A DNA stretch of 64,000 nt from Acidobacteriaceae bacterium (GCA_019244055.1 JAFATG010000271.1:1-64000); one strand, 5' to 3'; counted from the first letter of the stretch, positions 25,316-35,614 are shown. Made by a program: numbers and translations. The notes: a model not told the origin generated them from the sequence alone.

Positions 25316-28017
25316 AGCTCCCGGCCTATTTTCGTTCTCTTGCTAGTAAGTTTCTCCACGCTTCCGATCTCGATCACGATATGGAGGAGGAGCTTTGCTC
25401 CCATATCCAGCACCGCGCCGACGATCTCGAACGCTCCGGCCTGGACCGTGGAGAGGCACAACGCCGTGCGCGCATCGAATTCGGGGGCCATGTGCGCTTC
25501 AAAGAGGAATCCCGCGAAGCGCTCGGCGGCCACTTTATAGAAACTCTGATGCAGGATATGCGTTTCAGCGTGCGGGTGCTGCGCAAATCGCCCGGATTCA
25601 CAACCACGGCGGTGATTACGTTGACACTGGCAATCGGGGCAAATGCAGTCGTTTTCGGTGTATTGAACGGGCTGATCCTCCGCCCATTGAACCTGCCTCA
25701 CCCCGAGAGCTTGTACGGGATCGAGCGCTCGGACGACGACGATCCAGTGCAATCGTATCCGGATTACCTCGATCTTCGCGATCGAAATCGCAGCTTCGAG
25801 AGTCTGGCAGCGTATCGAATCATCGAAGCTGGGCTGGATGCGGGCAACAACGCCTCGAGGGTCTTCGGCTATGAAGTGAGCGGCAACTACTTCGATACAC
25901 TGGGCGTTCAGCCGTATCTTGGCCGCTTTTTCCACGCCTCGGATGAACATGGCCCGAACAGCGCTCCCTACATCGTGCTCTCGCATGCGTATTGGCACGC
26001 CCATTTTCAGGATGACCGTGGAGTTGTGGGCCGAGTTGTTCTGCTCAATAGGCATCCGTTCACGATCGTAGGCGTCGCCCCGGCTGGATTCCATGGAACT
26101 TTATTGTTTGCCTTTCCCGACTTCTTCTTGCCAATGGTGAACGAGGAGCAGGTGGAGGGAACAAACGTCCTGAACGCGCGCGGAATTAAGTGGATTTATC
26201 TGGCGTTGGGACATCTCAAAGCGGGCGTCACCCCCGCGCAGGCCACTGCCGATCTGAACTCGATTGCGTCCTACTTTCAGAAGACCTATCCGAAAGAGCA
26301 TGGAAAAATGAGCTACTCGTTGTCCCGCCCCAGCCTGTATGGCGATTTCCTTGGCCGTCGCGTACAGATGTTTCTTGCGGGATTGATGTTGCTCGCGGGA
26401 TTGATTCTGCTGGCGGCGTGCGCCAACCTAGGCAGCCTGTTTGCCGCGCGCGCGTCTGATCGAACGCGCGAAGTTGCTTTGCGGCTCGCGCTCGGAGCGA
26501 AACGCTCGCGCATTCTGCGTACGCTATTCACCGAAGCTGCGCTGATCTCCCTGGCTGGAGGCGCCCTCGGGTTATGGGGCAGCGTAGCGCTGTTGCGCGG
26601 CTTGAGTTTTTGGCAGCCGCTACCTCGATATCCGATATCTGTGCCCGTGAACCCGGACGCAAACGTGTATGGCGCGGCTTTGATATTGGCCCTGGTGAGT
26701 GGAATCCTATTCGGGATGGTTCCAGTTCGTCAGGTGCTCAGGACCGATCCATACGAGGTCGTCAAAGCGGGATCGACGGCGACGGTGAGCCGGCGGATTA
26801 CGGTGCGCGACCTGTTGCTGGTGGTCCAAATTGCGATCTGTGGAGTGCTGGTTACGTCATCGATGGTTGCGGTGCGAGGTCTGGTCCGTTCGCTGCACAG
26901 CAATTTGGGTTTCGATCCACGGAACGTGATGATCGTCAACACCGATCTCAGCATGGCGGGCTATAGCGGAGAAAGAGTACAGCAAATGCAAAAGCGAATG
27001 CTGGATGCGATGCGGAGAATTCCTGGTGTAGAATCCGTCGGATTGATCGACTGGCCACCACTTATTAGCGGCGCTTACGACCAATCTGAGGTCTTTACAG
27101 ACCAGGCCATCGGTCTAAGCCCAGCCGATGCCGCGGCTTCACCCTTCTCGTTTCGAATCTCACCGGAATACTTCCAGGCGGCGGGCACAGCGTTGCTAGC
27201 CGGCAGGACGTTCTCGTGGCATGACGACAAGAATGCGCCGCGCGTGGCCGTTGTAAATCGGGAATTTGCAATGAAAGTGTTCGGGTCGGCGGCAAGCGCG
27301 CTGGGTCATTTCTACAAGCTGCACGATGGAACGCGCATCCAGGTGGTGGGCATCGTGGAAAGCGGCAAATATAAGGGACTCACCGACGATGCAGCGCCGG
27401 CGATGTTTCTTCCCATTCTGCAATCGCCAACGCTGGCGACAAATCTGGTAGTCCGCTACTTTACTGAACCGCGCACAATGGCCGCCAGTCGGCCTGCGCG
27501 CTTCAATCGCGATCCCCGGCAACTGGCGGGAGCCATAAAGAATACATTGCGGGATCTCGATCGCGGGCTCCCTTCTTACATCCAAACGTGGAGCCAACAA
27601 CTGGACGACTTCGCGTTGTTTCCTTCGCATGTAGCGACGGTATCGCTGGGTGTGCTGGGCATGATGGGCGCTATGCTCTCGATCACCGGCATCTTCGGAA
27701 TGGCGGCGTACTCAGTGAGCAGGCGGTTGAAGGAGTTGGGAATTCGTATAGCCCTCGGCGCGCAGCATAAGGAAGTGTTACAGGCAGCGTTGGGGCGGGC
27801 TTTGAAATTGCTCGCTTTTGGTTCTGCGGCTGGTTTGATTCTAGGAATTCTGGCGAGTCGGGTGCTCGCTCATATCGTGTATCAGGCTACGCCACGCGAT
27901 CCGTTGGTATTGGCGGGAGTTGTTGTCGCTATGGCCTCTCTGGGGCTGGTCGCGACTTGGATTCCAGCGCAACGCGCGCTCTCGCTTGATGCTTCCACAC
28001 TGCTGCGCCAGGAGTGA
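25312..28017 (+). CDS. ADOP-type duplicated FtsX/MacB permease, copy 2
   Basis: A 901-aa paralogue of the 21893-24547 gene, with the same N-terminal DMEEELCSHIQHRADDLERSGLDRGEAQRRARIEFGG helix, two MacB cores and two FtsX units. Differences concentrate in the periplasmic cores, and the second core carries an extra segment near RYFTEPRTMAASRPARFN. The ATG overlaps the stop of the collapsed padR. It probably shares regulation with copy 1 through the duplicated operator. Diverged substrate recognition is plausible given the core differences; no ATPase is encoded nearby. Confidence 0.92.
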   Translation: MKLPAYFRSLASKFLHASDLDHDMEEELCSHIQHRADDLERSGLDRGEAQRRARIEFGGHVRFKEESREALGGHFIETLMQDMRFSVRVLRKSPGFTTTAVITLTLAIGANAVVFGVLNGLILRPLNLPHPESLYGIERSDDDDPVQSYPDYLDLRDRNRSFESLAAYRIIEAGLDAGNNASRVFGYEVSGNYFDTLGVQPYLGRFFHASDEHGPNSAPYIVLSHAYWHAHFQDDRGVVGRVVLLNRHPFTIVGVAPAGFHGTLLFAFPDFFLPMVNEEQVEGTNVLNARGIKWIYLALGHLKAGVTPAQATADLNSIASYFQKTYPKEHGKMSYSLSRPSLYGDFLGRRVQMFLAGLMLLAGLILLAACANLGSLFAARASDRTREVALRLALGAKRSRILRTLFTEAALISLAGGALGLWGSVALLRGLSFWQPLPRYPISVPVNPDANVYGAALILALVSGILFGMVPVRQVLRTDPYEVVKAGSTATVSRRITVRDLLLVVQIAICGVLVTSSMVAVRGLVRSLHSNLGFDPRNVMIVNTDLSMAGYSGERVQQMQKRMLDAMRRIPGVESVGLIDWPPLISGAYDQSEVFTDQAIGLSPADAAASPFSFRISPEYFQAAGTALLAGRTFSWHDDKNAPRVAVVNREFAMKVFGSAASALGHFYKLHDGTRIQVVGIVESGKYKGLTDDAAPAMFLPILQSPTLATNLVVRYFTEPRTMAASRPARFNRDPRQLAGAIKNTLRDLDRGLPSYIQTWSQQLDDFALFPSHVATVSLGVLGMMGAMLSITGIFGMAAYSVSRRLKELGIRIALGAQHKEVLQAALGRALKLLAFGSAAGLILGILASRVLAHIVYQATPRDPLVLAGVVVAMASLGLVATWIPAQRALSLDASTLLRQE

Positions 28018-28040
28018 GCTGGCTCCAGACGGCGCGATTC

Positions 28041-31000
28041 TCATTGTTTCCCGAGCACTCTTACCGTCAATACTTCGAATGGCTTGAACGTGAGGTGTAC
28101 GGCATTGTTTTCTACCGGCAAACTTCGTAGATTCTCTTCTACTCCGGAACAAAGCCGAGCCGAAGATATGTTCGATCGCGTGATCTTGATGCGGGTTTTT
28201 CCCGGTTTGCCGGCGATCTCCTGCAACCGGAGGATCGTACCGTTGCCGTCCTCTGCTTCTTTCCACGTGATCAGCGCAATGTTGTCGCTTGTGCTCTCGA
28301 GAAAATTCACGCCCTCTGCTGGCAGCGGCCGAGGCGGATTTCCGGGCTTATCCTGACTCACCACGTAATCCAACTCCGCCGCTCGCATCTCTTCTAATCC
28401 GAGCTTTGTCAAAGCCCCACCATTCAGTTGTGGTGCACTCGTCAGCGCATAGCGGAATGTAAACTCCCCTCCTTGGCCCGCGCGATAGTTCGTGTGCCAG
28501 TAGTTATTCATCGCATAAGAGAAAATAGTCCCGCTTTTGGGGGTGAACGTGCCGGGCCAGGTGCCGCGATTGATGTCCCCGAAACTCGCAAGCGATGCGT
28601 CCAGCGGAACAATGCCGACCGCCAGGTTTGCATCTCGCACGGCCATCCATTGCTGCACATTGAACCACTCCAGGCTGCCACCCTTCATGATGTTCTCAGC
28701 GGGGTCTAGCCACTGCTGCTGGGTTGCGTACATGAAGTGCGGCTGCGCCACCGCAACCGGAAATGCAAAGTAAACGCCCTCCTTCCGTGTTGTGTAGTCC
28801 TTCTGCACGCGGTAACGGAACTCTATTTTCTTCTGGTCCTCAAACAGGAGGATCTCCGTATCAATGTGCGGCGTATTCGTGGTGGAGCTCGTCAGTCGAA
28901 TCGACTGTCCCCACGGCATTTTCTCGACGCCAAGGTACCTGCCGTCCGCCGCAGAGTGGACCCTCAATTGCCCCGGGGGTAATGCCGGGAACGGATTGAT
29001 CATCTGCGTGTCGCCATCGCCGCCTGTCGCGTATAGGTATTGGCCAAATTTGTATGGACTGCTCGCGTCAACTATTTCGCGCTGCAGTTGCTTATCGTAT
29101 ATGCTGTCCAGAGACCCGCTCGCCTGGTCCACTTTGATCCGGTAATACGTGTTTTCGACGGTTTCTTCAGTACTTCGCTGCGGTTCCGGGGGGCCACCCT
29201 CTTTGCTGTATTCAATGCTGAAACATTTGTAGCCAACCGCAGGTACGCCTTTCGCAACGAAGCGGATATGCAAGAATTTTTCTTTGTTCGAAAGCACTTC
29301 GAGCGGTACTTCCTCGTGCGTGCTTAAATCGACAACCTTCGGATGCTCAAACAAGTCTGTTTCTACGACGAGGTCGCGCTTCCAGTTCAGGGAATTGAAG
29401 ATGACCAGCGCGTTGGCCGGCGTATGAATATCGTTCGCGAGCTGGCTCATGGAGCGGTTCATCACATCGTTGATCTCGAGGGCCGCCCGGTCTGCCCGGT
29501 CGTCCTTGACTCTTAGTTGCTTGATCGTTTCGTCATGATCGGGCTGCGTGATCGAGTTGTAGGATGCCCATGTGTGCTCGGCAAACAGAATTATGTTTTC
29601 CCAGATGTCGGCGAGCAGTCCTTGCGGCGGATTCAGGTTCGCATCAACCGTATGCGTTGCTGTTGATAGAATTTCGGCCGACAACGCTCTGGTCTGGTTC
29701 TCGCGATCCTTCTGTTCGTAGTAGGCATCGCTTCCGATCCCGTCTTCCCAATATCCGCCGCCATCGCCCTTGAAAGTCTCTAATTGCCCGGCATAGTGTG
29801 CTTCGAGGTAATGGAAAAAATCGGGGAACGTCGAATAAATCAGCTTGGGGTAAACGTGCAGCTTGTTCCAGTCATCTGCAAATGTGGCTGTCGAAGGAAA
29901 CAGATCTGTGTTCTCGACTTGTGTTCCATAAATCAGGGCTACATCCGGCTTGTAGCTCGGCTGTGAGTACGCCTGTAAATAAATCGGAAGCGACTCGCGT
30001 ATCGCGTTGAGCTGCGGCGGCAATCCAAACAGAGTTTGCACCTGCATGTAATGCCGTGAGTACCAGAACAGCACCTTTTTCCCGTCCGGGCCGACCCACC
30101 AGAACGGCGAGTTCTCGTTCCAACGATCGTAGAAGAAGATCGGGGCCCGGTCGTTGTTCGCCGCCGCGACCCAGTACTTCACGCCGCTGCTCGCCAGTAC
30201 CGAAGGATAGCTTCCCGAATACGTCGGAACGTCGGTGATGTTCGCAAATTCGAACGGCAACCCATAACGCGTTGCCAATTCTTTCGAGGCATAAAGTGAT
30301 CGATACAGGGTTTCGAGCGATGCATAGGCGGTCAGCAGATTGCAATTCTGTGCGGGCATCGCCATCTTGCCGGTGCGGATCAGGTTCAGTATTTCCTCCT
30401 GTTTCGTTTTTGGGCGCGTGTCCAAGAGCTGCTGTAAATTCCAAGATCCGTCCATTGAGAAACGAAAATCGGGATGCTCAGTTATGAGTGCGGCGGCCTG
30501 AGTAAGAACTCTTGCTTGCGTCTCGGCAACTTTCCCCTGGTAGTCCGTAAAGCCTACATCGAGGTGTGTATGTGGAACAACATAGATGGTCCACTTGCGC
30601 TTGGCGGTCAAACTCACTTCTACGTGATGCTTCAGCTCGGGAACCACTTGCATCTTTCCTTGAATGGTCCCGTTCCACTCGGGGATGTCGAACGAGAGCC
30701 GCTCTTCCCCAAAGTCTCCCCGTGGGAACTCAGCCGTGTAGCGCTGGCCGTTTACCTCGAGAACCGCATGTCCCGCCGTCCAGGGCTGCGGAAAACGTAC
30801 AAACGCATCCACGATCTCGGTTAGCCCGCCGGGCGTCTCGCGGTAGAAAATTGTGGGTTCCACCTGCACTGTGGCCTCGCTCCTCCGCGGCGTGCGTGCG
30901 GTCTCCCGTTCCAGACTCAAACCGTCGTAACTGATGCCGCCGATTTCCTCCTCGGTGCTTGCCGTTGCCGGCTCATCCACACAGGTGATAGTGATGGCAT

Positions 31001-31448
31001 TCTGCCCTCGCTTCAAAAGGGAAGGGGGTACATCAATATCCAATGTGCTCTGCGATTCATGTGGATCAAATGCATATGAAAAATCACTGCGCGAATAACT
31101 AAGGTTCGGGTGCAGAAAAAATATCCCCGAGTGCTCGTTCACTTCAATCTGCAGCGCAGGAACTCGCGGCCTGTCAATTAGCGTCGCAACTCTCAGCGTG
31201 TAGCTGCCTTCAGTGGAATCGAGATGAAAGACAATCCGGTACGGGTGGCCTGTTCTCTGCTGTCCCGGCCAATCCGTGCCGGCGTTGCTCTTGCCAACTT
31301 CGAACGTGACGTTGTCCTTTTCAGCGCGAGAGAACTCGACGGGCGACTCATCAAATTTCCCGATTTGCCATACCATCGTCGCCTGGCCTGCAGCGCTGAT
31401 AACCGGCAAAAGAGCCAGCGCCAGTGGCCACCACTGAGTTAGCCTCAT
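28041..31448 (-). CDS. Secreted GH38-type alpha-mannosidase-like glycosidase with N-terminal lyase-like domain
   Basis: 1135 aa from the ATG at 31448, giving a signal peptide (RLTQWWPLALALLPVISAAGQA). Residues about 22-185 resemble the C-terminal CBM-like domain of family 4 rhamnogalacturonan lyases (YRIVFHLDS, LKRGQNAITITC). From about 290 the GH38 catalytic domain starts with VVPHTHLDVGFTDYQ, supplying His and Asp zinc ligands, and ANITDVPTYSG probably holds the nucleophile Asp. The remainder is beta-sandwich as in GH38. Probably removes alpha-mannosyl or related residues from plant or microbial polysaccharide outside the cytoplasm. Divergent from the sugar-uptake and mannonate genes. Confidence 0.85.
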   Translation of the reverse strand: MRLTQWWPLALALLPVISAAGQATMVWQIGKFDESPVEFSRAEKDNVTFEVGKSNAGTDWPGQQRTGHPYRIVFHLDSTEGSYTLRVATLIDRPRVPALQIEVNEHSGIFFLHPNLSYSRSDFSYAFDPHESQSTLDIDVPPSLLKRGQNAITITCVDEPATASTEEEIGGISYDGLSLERETARTPRRSEATVQVEPTIFYRETPGGLTEIVDAFVRFPQPWTAGHAVLEVNGQRYTAEFPRGDFGEERLSFDIPEWNGTIQGKMQVVPELKHHVEVSLTAKRKWTIYVVPHTHLDVGFTDYQGKVAETQARVLTQAAALITEHPDFRFSMDGSWNLQQLLDTRPKTKQEEILNLIRTGKMAMPAQNCNLLTAYASLETLYRSLYASKELATRYGLPFEFANITDVPTYSGSYPSVLASSGVKYWVAAANNDRAPIFFYDRWNENSPFWWVGPDGKKVLFWYSRHYMQVQTLFGLPPQLNAIRESLPIYLQAYSQPSYKPDVALIYGTQVENTDLFPSTATFADDWNKLHVYPKLIYSTFPDFFHYLEAHYAGQLETFKGDGGGYWEDGIGSDAYYEQKDRENQTRALSAEILSTATHTVDANLNPPQGLLADIWENIILFAEHTWASYNSITQPDHDETIKQLRVKDDRADRAALEINDVMNRSMSQLANDIHTPANALVIFNSLNWKRDLVVETDLFEHPKVVDLSTHEEVPLEVLSNKEKFLHIRFVAKGVPAVGYKCFSIEYSKEGGPPEPQRSTEETVENTYYRIKVDQASGSLDSIYDKQLQREIVDASSPYKFGQYLYATGGDGDTQMINPFPALPPGQLRVHSAADGRYLGVEKMPWGQSIRLTSSTTNTPHIDTEILLFEDQKKIEFRYRVQKDYTTRKEGVYFAFPVAVAQPHFMYATQQQWLDPAENIMKGGSLEWFNVQQWMAVRDANLAVGIVPLDASLASFGDINRGTWPGTFTPKSGTIFSYAMNNYWHTNYRAGQGGEFTFRYALTSAPQLNGGALTKLGLEEMRAAELDYVVSQDKPGNPPRPLPAEGVNFLESTSDNIALITWKEAEDGNGTILRLQEIAGKPGKTRIKITRSNISSARLCSGVEENLRSLPVENNAVHLTFKPFEVLTVRVLGKQ

Positions 31449-31535
31449 CGGATATCTTTTCCTCGCGTGGATGGTGTTGCCTGCTATTGCCATCGATGAT
31501 TACGATACATTGTCTCTTTCTCTCCGGCGCGGGTT

Positions 31536-32963
31536 ATGAGCCAACGCGGCACTGTATCAATTGAACAAACACGCCTTGTCAGCGCCCGTCGATTTACGTT
31601 AGTCATTGCGACCACCGTCTCTTCTCTCGGTGGCTTCCTGTTCGGATACGACAACATTGTCATAAGCGGCGCGATCGGCCATCTATCCAGATATTTCCAG
31701 CTAAAGCCGGCCTCGATCGGATGGGCAGCGGGGTGCGCTCTCATCGGATGTCTCTTGGGCTCCGCGACGGCTGGCAGCATCGCGGACCGGTTCGGTCTAA
31801 AGCGCGGCCTTTACGGATGCGCCGCGTGTTTTGCTCTCTCTTCCGCGGGCGTGTGGATTTCGGTAAATTTTTCTCAGTACGTGGCTTGGCGCATCGTCGG
31901 CGGAATCGGAATCGGAGCCGCATCCATCGTTGCTCCCATGTACATCGCAGAGATCGCGCCCGCCAAGGTGCGCGGCCGCCTGGTGGTCCTGTATCAGTTT
32001 GGGATCGTTGCCGGCATTCTCTGCGCCGTCTACGTGAACATGCTAATCGAGCGCTCTGGCACCGTAACGTGGCAGATCGCACACGGCTGGCGATGGATGT
32101 TCGCCGCCGCGGCCATACCGGCGCTCCTGTTTGCTTTTGCCATTGGCTTATCTGAAGAAAGTCCCCGATGGCTCATGAAAGTGGGGCGGCGTGAGGAGGC
32201 GCAACATGTTCTCGCGGTGATCAATGGCGAAGCCGCGGCCAAGTCGGAAAGTGAGTCAATCAAGAGCTCTCTTGCGGAAGAGCAAGGCGGTCTGAAGGAA
32301 CTATTTAGAGGGCCATTTCGCCGCGCTCTCGCCATCGGCTTCCTGCTCGCGGCTTTCTCGCAGACGAGTGGCATCACCTGTCTGCTCTCGTTCCTCCCAG
32401 AAGTATTCAAAAGTGCCGGTCAGAAAGCTTCAGACGCATTTTTCCAATCCGTCTTAGTAGGGATTGTGAACCTCGCTTTCACTATTTTGGCAATCTGGCT
32501 CGTGGACAAAGCCGGTCGTAAAACTCTTGTCCTCTTCGGAACGTGTTTACAGGCGCTGTCTCTCGCCCTTGTCGGCTGTCTTTACATGCTCGCGAGCGCC
32601 GGCGACGGAATCCTCGGCGGCATCATGGCTTTTGTCGCCGGTCACGCAGTTGGCAATGGCGCCGTATGCTGGGTGATCATATCGGAGATCTTCCCGACCA
32701 AAGTTCGGGGCACCGCCATGTCAATCGCTACCACCGCGCTCTGGATCTTCGCGTACTTGGCCGACCAGTTTTTCCCGCTGATGCAGAGCCATCTCGGCAG
32801 CCACGGAGCATTTTTCGTTTTCTCCTCCATGGCTGCGGTCAACTTCGTGTTTGTCCTGCTCTTCGTTCCTGAGACGAAGGGCTATTCCCTCGAAGAGATC
32901 AGTCACATGTGGCTTCCGCGCTCGATCACCGGCGCGCATCCCGTTAAGGCAACGAAACGGTAA
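31536..32963 (+). CDS. MFS sugar porter (SP family)
   Basis: A 475-aa, 12-helix major facilitator. Sugar-porter signatures are visible: GGFLFGYDNIVISGAIGHL in helix 1, DRFGLKRGLYG in loop 2-3, YIAEIAPAKVRGRLVVLYQ, DKAGRKTLVLFG, and the closing FVPETKGYSLEEI. It likely imports a hexose, hexuronate or related acid by proton symport. It heads a plus-strand cluster with mannonate dehydratase, an SDR and an RraA-like protein, which suggests a uronate or aldonate substrate. The 87-nt divergent gap to the GH38 gene would carry both promoters. Confidence 0.92.
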   Translation: MSQRGTVSIEQTRLVSARRFTLVIATTVSSLGGFLFGYDNIVISGAIGHLSRYFQLKPASIGWAAGCALIGCLLGSATAGSIADRFGLKRGLYGCAACFALSSAGVWISVNFSQYVAWRIVGGIGIGAASIVAPMYIAEIAPAKVRGRLVVLYQFGIVAGILCAVYVNMLIERSGTVTWQIAHGWRWMFAAAAIPALLFAFAIGLSEESPRWLMKVGRREEAQHVLAVINGEAAAKSESESIKSSLAEEQGGLKELFRGPFRRALAIGFLLAAFSQTSGITCLLSFLPEVFKSAGQKASDAFFQSVLVGIVNLAFTILAIWLVDKAGRKTLVLFGTCLQALSLALVGCLYMLASAGDGILGGIMAFVAGHAVGNGAVCWVIISEIFPTKVRGTAMSIATTALWIFAYLADQFFPLMQSHLGSHGAFFVFSSMAAVNFVFVLLFVPETKGYSLEEISHMWLPRSITGAHPVKATKR

Positions 32964-32976
32964 TGAGGTCTCGCTT

Positions 32977-34047
32977 ATGAAATTGGGCTTCGGTCTATAC
33001 AGGCACATGTTGAATCCGGCTCATCTTGGGTTTGCGCGGCAGGTCGGAGCAACACACGTCGTTGTCCATTTCGTCGATTACTTCAACAAAGGCGGTCCCG
33101 CCAATCCGCGCCAGGATCAGCCAGTGGGTGAACTCGCCGGTTGGGGTTACGCAGGAGATCCGCAGCAACTCTGGACCGTCCAGGAAATGCTCGAGATCAA
33201 GAAGCAGATTGAGGACGCCGGTCTGGTCTGGGAAGCGATAGAGAACTTTGACCCGGCTCACTGGTACGATGTGCTGCTCGATGGACCGCGAAAAAGAGAA
33301 CAATTGGAAGGGCTGAAAACGATCATCCGCCGAGTCGGCGAAGCCGGCATTCCAATCATCGGATATAACTTCAGCATCGCGGGCGTGGCAGGGCGCGTTT
33401 CGGGCCCGTTCGCGCGTGGCGGAGCTATAAGCGTGGGGATGAACGGCCCGCTGGACGCTCCCATCCCAAAGGGCATGGTATGGAATATGATCTACGATCC
33501 AGCGGCTTCCAAAGGGAACGTGCCCCCGGCCACTCACGAGCAACTTTGGCAGCGCCTTACGGATTTCCTGAATGAATGCCTGCCGGTCGCGGAAGAAGCT
33601 GGTGTCCGCTTAGCCGCCCACCCTGACGATCCGCCCTTGCCGACTCTGCGTGGGCAGCCGCGCCTCGTCTACCGTCCTGATCTGTACCAAAAGCTCATCG
33701 ACATTAACGAGAGTGTTTCCAATCAGCTTGAATGTTGCGTGGGAACCTTGGCCGAAATGCGCGATAGCGATGTTTACGACACCGTCGATCGATACAGCGC
33801 GCAGCAGCGCATCGCCTACATTCATATGCGAAATGTTCGTGGAAAAGCGCCGGAGTACAAGGAAACGCATATCGATGAAGGTGACGTGGACGTGCTTCGT
33901 GTTTTTCGGATTCTGAAGAAGAACAATTTCAAAGGCATGATCATCCCGGATCATGCTCCGCAACTCACCTGTGATGCGCCTTGGCATTCAGGCATGGCGT
34001 TCGCTATGGGATACCTTCGTGCGTGTTTCAACGCCGTTGCGGCCTAG
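32977..34047 (+). CDS. uxuA: Mannonate dehydratase (UxuA family)
   Basis: 356 aa. It dehydrates D-mannonate to 2-keto-3-deoxygluconate, a step of glucuronate breakdown. Family features are the short N-terminus KLGFGLYRHML, AIENFDPAHWYDVLLDGPRKREQL, PIIGYNFSIAGVAGR, AHPDDPPLP with metal ligands, and RNVRGKAPEYKETHIDEGD. The ATG at 32977 is 14 nt after the porter gene; the ORF-track start inside the porter is rejected. Some UxuA-like proteins in acidobacterial genomes are distant paralogues, so activity on another aldonate is possible. Confidence 0.88.
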   Translation: MKLGFGLYRHMLNPAHLGFARQVGATHVVVHFVDYFNKGGPANPRQDQPVGELAGWGYAGDPQQLWTVQEMLEIKKQIEDAGLVWEAIENFDPAHWYDVLLDGPRKREQLEGLKTIIRRVGEAGIPIIGYNFSIAGVAGRVSGPFARGGAISVGMNGPLDAPIPKGMVWNMIYDPAASKGNVPPATHEQLWQRLTDFLNECLPVAEEAGVRLAAHPDDPPLPTLRGQPRLVYRPDLYQKLIDINESVSNQLECCVGTLAEMRDSDVYDTVDRYSAQQRIAYIHMRNVRGKAPEYKETHIDEGDVDVLRVFRILKKNNFKGMIIPDHAPQLTCDAPWHSGMAFAMGYLRACFNAVAA

Positions 34048-34052
34048 CGCTC

Positions 34053-34835
34053 ATGACCGACTTTGCTGAGAAGACAGCGATTGTTACCGGAACCACCGGT
34101 ATCGGCAGGGCAATTGCGATCCGTCTCGCGCGCGGCGGAGCTCGAGTCTTAGGATGCGGCATCGATGCCCGTGCCAACGCCGTCCTTCGGAACGACGCTG
34201 CTTCGAATAGTCTCACGATAGAAGTTCAACAATGTGATGTCTCGTCTGCCGATGACGCGAAAGCCGCCGTCGAAAAGGCCGTGCTCCTGTTCGGCGGCGT
34301 CAACATCCTGATCAATGCAGCAGCAATCCATCCTTATGGCACGGTGACCGAGACGGATCTCGAGACGTGGAACCGCTGCCTCACCGTGAATGTGACGGGC
34401 ATTTTTCTTTTTGTGCGCTTCTGCGTACCGGAAATGAAGAAGCGAGGTGGTGGCGCCATTGTCAACATTGCGTCCGTCCAGGGCCACGCCTGCCAACACG
34501 GAGTCGCTGCCTATGTGACGTCAAAGGGAGCCATCCTCAGTCTGACCCGTGCGCTCGCGCTCGATTACGCGTCCGACGGAATTCGCGTGAACTCAATTAG
34601 TCCTGGCTCAATCGCTACCCCCATGCTGGAGCTCGCTGCCCGAACCTTTTCGCCGGAATTGCCCGTCGAGGACGTATTCAAACGTTTTGGAGAGGCGCAC
34701 CCGCTGGGACGTGTGGGCTCGCCGGAAGAAGTTGCCGAGTTGGCGGCCTTTCTCGCATCATCGAAAGCCGCATTCTGTACGGGTGGCGACTACTTGATCG
34801 ACGGCGGTCTGACCGCAGGGCTGGCGGTCAAATAA
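34053..34835 (+). CDS. SDR-family oxidoreductase in uronate cluster
   Basis: 260 aa. NAD(P)-binding TGTTGIGRA, structural INAAAIHP (a variant of NNAG), catalytic Ser in NIASVQGH and YVTSK with the Tyr-Lys pair. It starts 5 nt after uxuA, so the two are probably cotranslated. By context it could be the reductase or dehydrogenase interconverting a keto-uronate such as fructuronate and mannonate, or a sugar dehydrogenase feeding uxuA; this is inference. The ORF-track start at 33981 overlaps uxuA and has no support. Confidence 0.88.
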   Translation: MTDFAEKTAIVTGTTGIGRAIAIRLARGGARVLGCGIDARANAVLRNDAASNSLTIEVQQCDVSSADDAKAAVEKAVLLFGGVNILINAAAIHPYGTVTETDLETWNRCLTVNVTGIFLFVRFCVPEMKKRGGGAIVNIASVQGHACQHGVAAYVTSKGAILSLTRALALDYASDGIRVNSISPGSIATPMLELAARTFSPELPVEDVFKRFGEAHPLGRVGSPEEVAELAAFLASSKAAFCTGGDYLIDGGLTAGLAVK

Positions 34836-34872
34836 ACCGCGAACCTGTACGGAAAAGGAGATCAACAACAGC

Positions 34873-35565
34873 ATGCCGCTTTGGGAAAACGATGATGAAG
34901 CGTTCGCGATCGCTGGAAGCGAGCTTTTCAGCTCAGTAGTGGGCGATGTGATGGACAAACTTGGCCTCGTTCACCAATTTCTCCCACCGGCCATCAAACC
35001 GCTCCGTCCTGACATGATCGTCGTCGGCCGCAGCATGCCCGTTCTTTCCGTCGATGTTTTTGGCGAACGAATTGTTGGGACCGCGAATAAGTTAATGGAG
35101 AAGCCGTTTGGCCTTATGCTCGAAGCTCTCGACGATCTCAAGCGCAACGAAGTCTATCTGAACACAGGTTCCTCACCTCGCAATGCGCTCTGGGGTGAGA
35201 TGATGAGCACGCGCGCCCTCAAGCTCGGAGCCGTTGGAGCTGTGCTGAACGGCTACAGCCGGGATACCAGAGCCGTTCTGAACATGAACTTTCCCACCTT
35301 CTCTTGGGGCAGCTATGGTCAGGATGCCGGGCCGCGCTACAAAGTCGTCGATTTTCGCATTCCCGTTGAGATCGGGGGCGTTCTGGTGAAACCCGGGGAT
35401 ACCTTGTTCGGCGACATCGACGGTGTTTGTTGCATTCCCAGAGAGGCGGAAACGGAGGTCCTTACCAAGGCGCTCGAGAAGGCGCGCGGCGAAAAGTTAG
35501 TCCGTAAAGCGCTCGAGGCGGGTAGCAGCGCTGTTGCAGCTTTCAAGGCATTTGGAATGATGTAG
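34873..35565 (+). CDS. RraA-like aldolase family protein
   Basis: 230 aa of the RraA/HMG aldolase fold. Visible are FSSVVGDVMDKLG near the N-terminus, the AVLNGYSRDTRAVLNMNFPTF core (usual pattern GxxxDGxxRD, here NGYSRD) and GDTLFGDIDGVCCIPRE, which provides the metal site. Related enzymes cleave 4-carboxy-4-hydroxy-2-oxoadipate or HMG, and some RraA-like enzymes in sugar-acid clusters process keto acids. AAAGGAG is 10 nt upstream. By position it may handle a keto-acid product of this cluster. True RraA (RNase E inhibitor) is unlikely given the length and context. Confidence 0.82.
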   Translation: MPLWENDDEAFAIAGSELFSSVVGDVMDKLGLVHQFLPPAIKPLRPDMIVVGRSMPVLSVDVFGERIVGTANKLMEKPFGLMLEALDDLKRNEVYLNTGSSPRNALWGEMMSTRALKLGAVGAVLNGYSRDTRAVLNMNFPTFSWGSYGQDAGPRYKVVDFRIPVEIGGVLVKPGDTLFGDIDGVCCIPREAETEVLTKALEKARGEKLVRKALEAGSSAVAAFKAFGMM

Positions 35566-35614
35566 AAGTAGTATTGTTCCAGCCCTCGCATCCGAGTCCC
35601 ATCTAGCGCAAACT

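Noticed and set aside
25264-26094. 276-aa minus-strand ORF
   Set aside because: Antisense shadow of the second ADOP permease; the matching ORF exists opposite the first permease for the same reason.
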